From NCBI GenBank assembly GCA_038277395.1, contig CM076194.1:179528636-179592635 (forward strand): DNA of 64,000 nt, written 5' to 3'. Under the pieces are notes generated by a model. It was not told the origin of the DNA, did not search any database, and worked only from the letters and a program-made list of their open reading frames with translations. The translations under genes were made by a program, and so were the position numbers. The stretch is from Dryocosmus kuriphilus (lineage: Eukaryota > Arthropoda > Insecta > Hymenoptera > Cynipidae). Below are positions 47,199-55,954 of the stretch, one piece after another. Within the stretch, counting starts at the first letter, position 1. Every line of letters begins with the position of its first letter.

Positions 47199-48137
47199 CG
47201 AGGGCCTACCCAAAAGAAACCGAACTGATGTTGTGGGGAGCGGAGTTGTTGTAGTACCGGGTTTTTGCCGGTAGGTGCGTGTAGAGGCACTTTTCACCAG
47301 TTAGTATGCCAACCGCTATCACTGTGTAAGGTTGCATTTGGTGTGTGTAATTTTTTTTGTGACTGTTGCTTTGCGCGCTCGTCGTCTTTGTGATGGTTGA
47401 TTTTCGTGATCAGCGTGCCAACGTGAGGTTTTGCTTCCTGCTCGGGCAAAAGGGCACAGAAGCTCTTCAAATGTTAAAAACGGCCTACAAGGATGATGCT
47501 ATGGGAAAAACTCAAGTGTTCGAGTCAAGTCAATCGAAGACTCAAAATTCGCCTCGCCCTAAAAAAGCTCGTCAGGTGAGGTCAAACATTAAGACGATGC
47601 TCATTTGCTTTTTCGATGTGAGAGGAGTCGTCCATTCAGAATTTGTTCCACCGGGTCAGACAGTTAATCAGGCATTTTACCTGGAAGTCTTGAAAAGATT
47701 GCGCAACAGTATACGACGGAAAAGGCCTGATTTGTGGCAGTCGAGGGACTGGTTTTTCCCACCACGACAACGCCCCTGCTCACACAGCTCTTTCTGTGCG
47801 CCGATTTTTGACCAAAAATAGGATGGCCACTGTTCCTCGCCCACCCTATTCACCCGATTTAGCCCCCTGTGACTTTTTTTTATTCCCCCGAATGAAAAGG
47901 GACATGAAAGGAAAGCGTTTTGCGGACGTAGCTGAAGTGAAGGAAAAAACGACGGAGGCGCTGTCAAGCATCACAAAAGAGGAATTTAAAAAATGTTTCG
48001 AACAATGGAATAAAAGATTAGATAAGTGTATTGTCTCCAATGGAGAGTACTTTGAAGGGGATTAAATGTTTTTTGTGAAAAAATCAAAATAATAACTTTG
48101 TACAAAAGTAGTTCGGTTTCTTTTGGGTAGGCCCTCG
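47199..48137 (+). mobile_element. Mariner element C, internally deleted
   Basis: 939 bp with near-perfect TIRs: left end CGAGGGCCTACCCAAAAGAA continuing into ACCGAACT, inverted at the right end. TA duplications lie at 47197-47198 and 48138-48139. It interrupts a Polinton B gene. Its TIRs differ from mariner B, so it is a different subfamily. Confidence 0.95.
47393..48065 (+). pseudogene. Mariner C transposase, internal deletion
   Basis: ATG at 47393 (MVDFRDQRANVRF). The HTH part stops at GKTQVFE and jumps to SKTQNSPRPKKARQVRS, so the segment holding the first catalytic Asp (normally GDESW) is deleted. A frameshift near 47760 falls within the motif for the second Asp. The third-Asp region is intact (RPPYSPDLAPCDFFLFP, about 47840-47890) and the C-terminus ends NGEYFEGD at 48065. 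It is dead, mobile only with help in trans. Confidence 0.92.
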
Positions 48138-48668
48138 TATTCACCTTCAAACTTGATAGGTGAATCAACAATCATGAATGATCCATTGCTATGTCTTCGT
48201 ACACCATAAACCATATCCAAATATTGTTTGCTATTTTTATTTAATAGTAGGATAAATTTATTCGTCAATTTATCAGAATTTTCAGTAGGTTCATAATTTT
48301 CTTCAACCATAGTTGTATTAAGGTCTTGATCATACTCTTGATCATCAGCAGCACTCGTGAAAGAAAGAGCATCATTTTATTTTTCATCCTCATCTTCTTC
48401 TTTATAAATTACATTTTTCATCAAATTATTTTTCTTTACAGGTATATCATTAAAATTTGCTAATTTTTGTAAAGGTGTGGCTATAGGTTTAAAAGTCTCA
48501 CTCAAAATACTTTCTGTAGCTTCTTTACCCAACTTGAGCGTACGGTGTTTCCGTCGAATGCCATCGCTAGCTTTCGATATTTCACTGAGTACTTCTCGTT
48601 CTTTTCGGAACATGTTGATGCCTTGATGTCCTAAATTATACTAATTTTATCTCAAGAAACGCTCCTAT

Positions 48669-49240
48669 TTATAGAACAATAAAACAGTCAAATCCCTTCC
48701 TATATGTACCCTCCTTTAAATTAATATCTTTATCAATAACGACGAATCCATATTTGTCTTTATTCCAGCATGCTGAGCATAAATCTCGAAACAGTTTGTA
48801 TGTCATATCAGTATTTACATGATCTTCATAAACATATCTCATCTTGCCGAAAGAGAACCAAAAAATTGACATCTTCTCTCATTAAATGTTTAGGAATTCG
48901 AGCGTATGTCTGACCCAAGTAGAAACAATCAACGCTAATATGTATACCCGTGCAGAAGAAGGCTCTCACATTGTCCTGTTTCTCACAGGCAATGTCATCT
49001 AAAATAAATATACTGTCGGGTTTAACTTCATTAGGTGAAACTACCTGTTCATGTTCACTAAATGGAAAGTACCTTACACAATCTACATTATTCAATACCT
49101 TTTCCAAGTATTTATACTTGGCTGTTGGAGAGATTTTGAATAAAGATAAATATTTTCAAATCTGAGATCATTTGGATGTATAATTAGAGAAAGAAGTGCA
49201 TTTGTTTAACTACAATTGGATGGTCCACAAAAAACTGCAC
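48669..49240 (-). pseudogene. ATP: Polinton B genome-packaging ATPase (A32/FtsK-like), broken
   Basis: Such ATPases pump DNA into capsids. The P-loop region near 49200-49225 reads GPSNC-S-stop-T, with a TAA (49206-49208) exactly where the catalytic Lys should be. After a frameshift near 49115 come SIFILDDIACEKQ (Walker B, about 49000), CFYLGQTYARIPKHL and VLFRQDE. A frameshift near 48850 leads to the C-terminal YEDHVNTDMTYKLFRDLC, ending at 48669. It is transcribed away from the PLA2-like gene, sharing the 49.24-49.43 kb intergenic region. Confidence 0.8.
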
Positions 49241-49375
49241 GAATGCTATCTGATAGCAGATTACCATGGCGTTTCACCCTGCTCTGCTTAGGTTGAACGA
49301 GGTTGTCGATGTTTGCAACGGGAAATTTGATTGGTTGTCTCTCGAACTGCATCTTGATATTGACTGCCGTAAAAG

Positions 49376-49412
49376 GTATAAATACAACGCTTATATAGGC
49401 TTTCAGTCAGTC
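49376..49412 (+). promoter_or_regulatory. Core promoter of the Polinton PLA2-like gene
   Basis: TATAAATA (about 49377) lies 25-30 bases upstream of TCAGTCAGTC (about 49402-49411), an arthropod initiator. The gene's ATG follows at 49439. A second TATATAG lies at about 49392. The divergent ATPase gene faces the other way. Confidence 0.5.
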
Positions 49413-49438
49413 ACACACGAAACCTCGTAGTGTGCGGA

Positions 49439-50134
49439 ATGCTCATACACCGTAGAGAGAAATCTAAGAAGGGTAAGGGTTTAGTTAATACAATTATCAA
49501 CAACTTACCCTTTGAATTACATTTACCAGGTTATCACTACTGTGGAACTGGTACAAAGTTGTCTAAACGATTAGAATAGGTTGATCCAGGTATAAATCCG
49601 CTGGACGCTGCTTGCAAAGAGCACGATATTGCTTACTCAAAAAATCGTGAGAATATTGAAGTGAGAAACACTGCTGATAGAACACTAGCTGACAAAGCGT
49701 GGCAACGTGTTTTTTCTAAAGATTCTAGTTTTGGTGAAAAAGCAACTGCATTAGCTATAACTAAAGTCATGAATGATAAATCAAAACTCGGTATGGGTTT
49801 GAAGAAGAAGAAGGTTTCTCAGAAAGAAACATCTAAGAAACGAGTAATGTTGAGAAAGATTGTAGATGCTGCTAAAAAATCTATAATCCCAGGTAATGAT
49901 GCTCAAGTTGTCATCAAGGCTGCTATTGAGGGTGCTCGTAAAGCTGATAAAAGAGCAGGAGGTACACTTCAGGTGAAAGCACCTCGTATTCTAGCTATAA
50001 CTTCTAAAGTTGGTGGTATTTTACCACTAATTTTAATTTTCGCTGGACTCAATGCACTCGGAGCACTTGCTGGTGGAACAGCTGGTATAGCAAAGGCTGT
50101 CATTGATACCAGTGCAGCCAAAAAGCAAACTTAA
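49439..50134 (+). pseudogene. Polinton B phospholipase-A2-like minor virion protein
   Basis: ATG at 49439 (MLIHRREKSKKGKG). The PLA2-like domain of the parvovirus VP1 type is seen: the calcium loop YHYCGTGTKL (about 49530-49560), then INPLDAACKEHDIAYS with the catalytic His-Asp pair (about 49590-49630). An in-frame TAG (about 49577-49579) lies between them. The frame then continues uninterrupted to 50134 and ends in a long hydrophobic Gly/Ala-rich segment (GGILPLILIFAGLNALGALA) suited to membrane insertion. In parvoviruses this domain helps endosomal escape. Polinton relatives carry similar genes, by my recollection. One stop codon is the only break seen. Confidence 0.75.
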
Positions 50135-50155
50135 GAGACTGAACATCATAATGAA

Positions 50156-51612
50156 GTGATGGAAGAAATAGCTCTTGAAAAGGGTCTGCACCTGAAACCC
50201 TATCGACAAGGACTGGGATTTTACATCAAACCCTATCCTCAAGGCCGTAGTTTGATAGTAAAAAATGTATATCCAAGAAGAAAAAAGCTTTCAGTGAAGC
50301 TACCGCACCGTGCATTAACCGATTTTGATCTACTCAATTATGCTTAAGCTGTAAAGATGCCTTATTTTCGTGGAGTCTTTATGCAAAATGAATTACCTCT
50401 TAGAGGACCTCGTCAAAAGGAATCCGCCATTAACAACCTTGATGATAAGGATGATGGGGGTACACATTGGGTAGCATTTAATGGGGTCGTCTCGTGTAAC
50501 ACTTCATTTTCGAGCCCTATTTTTGAAAAATGGTTATGGGAAAACTACAAATGATTTTGAGACGCGGTTTTCGCGAATGTTTTTGTTTATTCTTGGACTT
50601 TGGATGCAATTTTTGATTGTTCATAGAAATGACCCGCTTGACCTTCATGTGTCCTTGAACACGCCCTTGTCAAAAAAATGCAGGGCATATGGGGTGAATG
50701 ATTGTGACCTTTCAGATGATCTGAAACCAAAAAACTGCCATAACTATTGTTGGTTATCCCCCCCTTGGCTATGACCAGACCCAAGCTTTTTCAAAAATCG
50801 GAAAAATTCTCAAAATGGCGGTTGTTTGAAAAAAAAATTAATTTTTTTACCCTTTTTTTTGTGTTAATAATATCTGTAAAAATATATTGGATCAATATTT
50901 TCAAAAAAGCTTGTGTCAGATTATAGCGACATATTTTCTGAAGATAACCACGGCAAATATGACTTGATAGGTTCAAAGGTTTTTCTAAAAACGTTCACCC
51001 CACCTTAAAAATACAGCTTTTGGGAAAACGCATTTAAAGCTTTGCACGACTACGACGTACTGTTCGCGATCCCTTGGAGTCCATTGTCGACGTGAAAATT
51101 TTAAAAAGCGAAAAAAAAGAGATATTTGAGGCGCCGCGCGAAGTTTTGTCTTAGACTCGGCGGACCGTAAGTATAGTGGTGGAGACGACCACACGCGGCC
51201 GTGTTGGATGCTCTCTCACGCTGTAAGTAGAGTGGTGGGGACTACCACGCGCGGCCGTTTTTATGCTCTCTCACGCCCAAACGAAGGCGTGTTCAGCTAA
51301 AACCTTTCTGCAGCGTATTTCAAACATCATTTAGATGAGAAATATGCAACAACAAAAAAATCGATTTTTTGAAACTTCTACACGAGACGACCCCCTTAAG
51401 ACAAATGGTAACGAAATATTATACTTTGACAGTTTTGGTAACCTCAAACCACCACCTGAACTGGTCAATTACCTAGGAGTTGGTAGCTTCATAAAATACA
51501 ATCATGTCAGATGTTAAGATTATGACACATTTGAGTGTGGTCATTTATGTCTTAAATTTCTATGTGGACAACTTAAAGTGAAGAGCAAGTATACTCTATA
51601 TAAGCACAAGTA
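50156..51612 (+). pseudogene. PRO: Polinton B adenain-type cysteine protease, interrupted
   Basis: Adenain-type proteases mature capsid proteins. A basic N-terminal extension (50156-50347, KPYRQGLGFYIKPYPQGR, LPHRALTDFDLLNYA) ends at a TAA and the same frame continues with MPYFRGVFMQNELPLRGPRQ. The catalytic His lies in GGTHWVAF (about 50458-50480). Directly after it a TTAA-flanked element of 914 bp is inserted. Beyond the insertion YFDSFGNLKPPPELVNYLG (Asp region) and, after an in-frame stop at about 51514, ECGHLCLKFL (catalytic Cys) follow. Without the insertion the frame would run on across the junction. Two stops plus the insertion disable it. Confidence 0.85.
50482..51395. mobile_element. 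TTAA-flanked piggyBac-type MITE in the protease gene
   Basis: TTAA duplications at 50478-50481 and 51396-51399 flank 914 bp. The TIRs are GGGGTCGTCTCGTGTA at both ends with one differing terminal base. The interior holds CACGCGGCCG-type repeats (about 51190 and 51240) and no transposase. The TTAA target is typical of piggyBac, so it is probably a non-autonomous piggyBac-type element. Confidence 0.85.
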
Positions 51613-51634
51613 ATTGCTTGTAAGGAATCAGTAC
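51594..51634 (+). promoter_or_regulatory. Core promoter of the minor capsid gene
   Basis: CTATATAAG (about 51596-51604) lies about 30 bases upstream of ATCAGTA (about 51626), an initiator. The ATG follows at 51651. Spacing suits arthropod TATA/Inr promoters. Confidence 0.5.
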
Positions 51635-51650
51635 ACAGAAAGACATCATC

Positions 51651-52439
51651 ATGAATGAATCGTGTACGCTTACTGTTTCAGGCAACTCATCTTTCCTGGA
51701 GGCAGAATACTTTCCACCAATAGAATTATCGTCGAATAAGAATTATGTTCTTGGTCTTGTTGAACTATTTACATTTAATTCAATTCCTAATATTGATGTA
51801 GGTAACAATAAATTTTATATTGGAGATCAGGTGGTGACCATACCTCCTGGTAATTATGAAATTGAAGATATTGAGAAATATTTACAGAAGTCTCTGGCAA
51901 ATCAAGACTTTTCTGTTGTAACAGTATCAGCTAATGGTGATGGGGTTGAGAATTATGCACAAAAGAATTTGTAAATTAATGGTACTATAATATATATTAA
52001 GCCAAACAACAGTACGTTGCGGAGTGAAATCAAGAGCAGTTGTCAAGTTAATTTCCAACCGAAAGATTCTATTTGTCAACTATCGGGATTCACATCACGT
52101 ATTCTCGAAGCTAATAGGGCTCAGACATCAGACTTACCAGTAGCCATTCTCAGAGTGAACGCTCTCAGAGTAGAATTTAACATTACAACTGGAGCATATA
52201 TTAATAATCGAAAAGTTCATACAATTCATGAATTCTTCCCAATCGTTCCACCAGGATATAAGATCGTTGAGGTACCATTCCATGTCATTTACCTTCCGAT
52301 CGCCGTCAAGATAATACATCACATTCAGCTCTGCATTGTTGATCAAGACGGAAACTTGGTGAATTCTCGAGGAGAAACTATAGCAATCCGATTACATGTG
52401 AAGTCAACGTCATGGGTATTGTTTATAATCGCAAGGTAG
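51651..52439 (+). pseudogene. Polinton B minor capsid (penton-like) protein
   Basis: ATG at 51651 (MNESCTLTVSGNSSF). The N-terminal half has NYVLGLVELFTFNSIPNI and YEIEDIEKYLQKSL. A stop at 51972 and the following frame (to 52439) give NNSTLRSEIKSS, QLSGFTSRILEANRAQ, VNALRVEFNITTGAYIN, YKIVEVPFHVIYLP and RGETIAIRLHVK. The position between protease and major capsid fits the minor capsid (single jelly-roll, penton) of Polintons. That fold is known for the family, not visible here. One stop and one possible shift break it. Confidence 0.65.
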
Positions 52440-52464
52440 GTGGAAGTTATATAAGCAAGCCACC

Positions 52465-52662
52465 ATGTCAGAGGACAATCAGTCTTCAATCAGCTCGCAA
52501 GAGACTAACATCTCACAACGTGCTCTTCCTAAAACAACTCGGTCTCAGAATTGTACAAGAAGAAAGAAGAAGAAGAAAAGACGACCATTAATTTATATAC
52601 TGTTGATTTGTCGTAGTTACAAAAATGGGGGAAGAAATACAAAACATTCAAACTCGAGTTAG
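52465..52662 (+). CDS. Small basic protein between capsid genes
   Basis: ATG at 52465 just after a TTATATAAG box (about 52448). 65 residues: a Ser/Gln-rich head followed by a run of Arg/Lys (RRKKKKKRRP). The 3' end overlaps the major capsid start (52625) in another frame. A basic DNA-condensing core protein, as in adenoviruses, is possible, but with this length and no second copy it may not be a real gene. Confidence 0.3.
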   Translation: MSEDNQSSISSQETNISQRALPKTTRSQNCTRRKKKKKRRPLIYILLICRSYKNGGRNTKHSNSS

Positions 52663-53824
52663 CTATGATGAATCTGTAGCACACTATGAAGTTCATGCTC
52701 ATCAACCCTATGCTTCGTCATCATTTAACAACAGTGATGAGATTCGAATTGCAGTTCAACATCAGGATTTATGTATTCTTCCAAGTAAAAGTTCATTACA
52801 TATATTTGAAAGATTGGTCCAAGTTGATGGAACTACAGTTGCTACAGCAACAAATCTGATTGGCAATGCCATCTGTTTTTTATTTGATGAAATTCACTAT
52901 GAATTAAACGGCATTGAGGCTGATCGATGTAAAAGTGTTGGTCATACCACTACCATGAAGAATTATATTTCTCTAACTCATAATCAGCTTCATTCTGCTG
53001 AGAATGCAGACTGGCTTGATTTAGATCTAAACGCTAGAATGACAAATGAGGGTGGATACTTTGATGTAAATATACCACTCAGCATGATCCTTGGATTTGC
53101 TGAAGATTATCAGAAGATACTTGTGAATGCTAAACATGAACTTATAATGATAAGATCATACACAGACTTGAATTCTATTATTCAACCTACGCAAGGAGAG
53201 TGGCGGAGTGGATGGTTCCCTATGTTTTACCAGCTGATTGTGAAAAGATACAGCTACTGAGTATATTGAGAGGGACCCACTTATACCAATAAGTTTTCGG
53301 TCATGGGAAATGTATGAATATCCTCTAATTCCGGCCACTCAAAAAAATCTTTGGCAAGTAAAGACTTCAACGCAATTAGAGAAACCTCGGTATGTCATAC
53401 TAGGATTCCAAACAGGTCGAAAAGAGCAGCGAAAAAAATATCCTAGTTACTTTTACCATTGTAACGTGTCAAATTTTAAACTATTTTTGAATTCCGAATA
53501 TTATCCGTATGGTAATTTAAGTTTAAACTTTCATTAAAATCAATTTGCATTATTGTTTGAGATGTATGCTAATTTTCAAGCTTCATACTATGGCAAAGAT
53601 GCAGAACCTCTGCTAAGCAAGAGTACTTTCAAAGAATATGCCCCACACATTGTTATTGACTGTTCTAAACAAATCGAGTTTCTAAAACAAACATCAGTAG
53701 ATCTTCGTTTAGAATTTAAATCCAGCGATAACTTTCCCGCTAATACAGCTGCATATTGCTTCATTATACATGATCGTATTGTTCAATATCAGCTAATCAG
53801 TGGTGGAGTAAAGAAATTAATGTA
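52625..53824 (+). pseudogene. MCP: Polinton B major capsid protein, frameshifted
   Basis: ATG at 52625 (MGEEIQNIQTRVSYDESVA). HAHQPYASSSFNNSDEIRI, LDLNARMTNEGGYFDVNIP and LGFAEDYQKILVNAKHELI run in one frame to about 53200. Two frame changes follow, leading to FRSWEMYEYPLIPATQ, LEKPRYVILGFQTGRK, CNVSNFKLFLNSEYYPYGN (stop at 53535), then FEMYANFQASYYGKD and ending SGGVKKLM at 53824. This matches the double jelly-roll major capsid protein of insect Polintons (fold from the literature). A second, partial copy lies at 57.4-58.0 kb. It is not translatable as one product. Confidence 0.8.
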
Positions 53825-54482
53825 AGGCAGTGGGGGTAATATCGAGGAGTGGGAAGGGTTGGCAGAGAGTTTAGAAAGCGGCCTCTGGCTGAAAAAGTCA
53901 GTTCCTGTCAAAATGGAGTTCATCATAGACATCCAAGGCTTCAAACGATCCTACAGCGAATTTGTCTTCAAGGAGTTGGCCGAACTACCTCTCCAGTAAG
54001 ATGCTCTACCACTAGTCTTTCTCTTCGAATCACCCTGCAGCTGGAATTCACTACCAGGAAGATATAAGAGTGAAAATCTATGGCTTACGTACAATTACCA
54101 CGGAATTGAGTGGAATGCTGGAGATACACCCTATGAAGAAGTTAGAATCATACTTAAAGGAACATTAGTAGGTGCTCGCACAATCTATGTTAAAGGTCTA
54201 CAAAAGAAAAGATGGCTTGAAAAGCTTATCATCAATATTCAAGATTTGGATGAAATGGACTGCCCTTCATTGAATCAAATGAACAAGGAATCTACCAGTT
54301 CATGTATTCATCACACTTTTCACACGAGCAATTGTGCAGTACAGAATGTGATGGTCCTCAAAACTTGGATTCTAAATCATTTACATCAGCCTAGACTTAA
54401 CTATACTCCGAATAATGTAGATGAAGTAGATACTAACTATAATTTAAAAGGTTTTTATAATAATTTAGACTGTATTTTTTAA
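53825..54482 (+). pseudogene. Conserved Polinton protein downstream of capsid, unknown
   Basis: Blocks FIIDIQGFKRSYSEFVFKEL (about 53915-53980), LWLTYNYHGIEWNAGD, ARTIYVKGLQKKRWLEKLI and CAVQNVMVLKTWIL, ending at 54482. A stop near 53999 breaks it. A homologue follows the capsid fragment at 58.1-58.45 kb, so the pairing is conserved. The layout (short beta-rich start, conserved Cys/His pairs CIHHTFHTSNC) may hint at a nuclease-like fold, but no function is known to me. Confidence 0.6.
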
Positions 54483-54525
54483 AAATTTGCTTAAGATTTT
54501 ATGAATACATATTATTTTAATTGAA

Positions 54526-54790
54526 TAAATGTGAGAATTTTATGTCTAAAGTACCTCTCCTATTAAATAATTAATTAAAATTAATTACTTTTAAATAATA
54601 ATACTAAATTAGTTTTAAGATAAATTAAGTTCGATTTTAATTTTAATTTTCAAATTAGCTTCAATGAATAGATATGAGAATTTTATGTCTAAAATACCTC
54701 TCCTTTTAATTAATTATTTTAGGCTATTAATTGAAAGTAATTACTCTTAAATAATAATATTAAATTACTTTCAAGATAAATTAAGTTCGA
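54526..54790. repeat. Two tandem AT-rich units of about 130 bp
   Basis: GAGAATTTTATGTCTAAA...GTACCTCTCC and GATAAATTAAGTTCGAT occur in both units (starts about 54532 and 54673). They lie just beyond the last Polinton B gene, so they may be part of its terminus. No inverted partner was found. Confidence 0.7.
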
Positions 54791-54889
54791 TAACAGGCAG
54801 AATGCAGTGCACGTGCATATTTATACAGTACAAGTGATGGAAAAAACATCTTTTTTTTTCTATGGAGGGTGAGCACAGTGAATAAGTGA

Positions 54890-55835
54890 TTGTTGAGTTC
54901 AGCAGTTGCGGAAACGAGCGCTGCGCGTACGAGATTTGGTGAGTGCGTGAAGGGGGACACGTTGCGCGCGGGGATATATAATTTGCACAAACAAGAATTA
55001 CTCGAAGAATTATTAAAACGTAATATTGAAATTGATGAAAACGAAAAGTTCGAGAACTTACGAAAACATTAGTGAACGTGATAAAGTTCGAGACTGTCTC
55101 GGTAACCTTGGAAGCCGATAACGCGAATACAGAAAGTAAACAAGCGTCGGATGATTCGGAACAATCGAGTAACGAAGAACTGTTTTTCTCTGTACATGAA
55201 TCAGACGAAGACAGCAATATGTTTGGAGAAAACGCGAAACTAGGATTTTGCTTAGAGAAAGATGATTGGGAAATTTTCACCGAACGGCTAGAGTTTTACG
55301 TCGTGGGAAAAGACGTTACAGATGAGAAGAAGAAAACGTCGATTATGGTCACAAGATTAGATACCGAAGCATACAAATTGATCAGGAGTTTATGTGCACC
55401 TGCTAAAGTAGCATCGAAAAACTATGATGATTTATTTAAGTTGATGACAGAGCATCTGAATCCAAAACCATCGAAACTCATGGAAAGATGCACGTTTAAT
55501 CAAGCGAAACAAAAGACAGGTGAAACAGCCGCAGTTTGCAGCGTAATTAAAAAAGCTAGCTTTAAACTGCAACTTTACCGAATGATGAACGGCATTGAGA
55601 GATCAGTTTGTGGTCGGTATACACGATGGAAAAATGCGTATTTCTTTATTTAAAGGTGAGAATTTAAACTTTGATGCCGCGCTGAAAGAGGCTTTAGCAA
55701 GAAAGGCAGCGGAAAAGAACGCGTCAAGTGCTGTAAATACATTAGATGAAAGAAACACTCAAAAAGAATTAATTTCAGATGTTAAATTTAATTCGATGCC
55801 TGGTCTAAATAATTTTTTAGAGAAACAAGAAAAAA
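54890..55835 (+). pseudogene. gag: Gypsy-type LTR retrotransposon gag fragment
   Basis: KQELLEELLKRNIEIDENEKF (54995-55055) is the usual SAP-like start of such gags. The capsid part is LEKDDWEIFTERLEFYVVGK, TEAYKLIRSLCAP, LFKLMTEHLNPKPSKLMERC and FNQAKQKTGETAA. After a frameshift near 55600 come RDQFVVGI and LKEALARKAAEKNAS. No LTR, protease or polymerase follows. A tRNA-like insert cuts it at 55839. It belongs to a different gypsy lineage from the errantivirus-like gag at 35.6-36.9 kb. Confidence 0.8.
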
Positions 55836-55838
55836 TCT

Positions 55839-55915
55839 ACTTCGGCCCGGATTTGAACCGGGAACGCCACTATTCATGAGTGGAGCGTTTTCCAATTGCG
55901 TCATCGAGGCCTCAG
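55839..55915 (-). other. tRNA-like sequence inserted in gag fragment
   Basis: On the minus strand: box A-like TGACGCAATTGG, anticodon arm CCACT-CATGAAT-AGTGG (anticodon TGA if functional), T-arm CCCGG-TTCAAAT-CCGGG with a perfect B box. The acceptor pairs only 5 of 7 bases and position 33 is A rather than T. Flanking GAAACAAGAAAAA and TCTTGTTTTTCTT are inverted relative to each other. It is probably a tRNA pseudogene or SINE head. Confidence 0.55.
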
Positions 55916-55954
55916 TAAATCTTTCTTGTTTTTCTTATTCAACGGGATGACACG

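Larger units (their letters stand above)
46699..48613 (-). pseudogene. Conserved Polinton protein of unknown function, interrupted
   Basis: The ATG at 48613 (MFRKEREVLSEISKAS) opens a helical N-terminal domain (48613-48377) ending in an acidic tail and a stop. The next block (48310-48140) carries DMVYGVRRHSNGSFMIVDSP. It is cut by mariner C (47199-48137) and resumes with KVGEKIYPKSSGLFELLF and APNAHKKNN. The end has YIYWDDPNELVDRLRLL and NNEIVSIIEELREA, to a stop near 46699. This protein accompanies insect Polintons (recognised from memory) with no assigned role. In-frame stops near 46853 and 48377 are further damage. Confidence 0.65.

Noticed and set aside
55839..55915. Functional tRNA-Ser(TGA) gene
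   Set aside because: Two acceptor mismatches, A at position 33 and insertion inside a dead gag argue against function.
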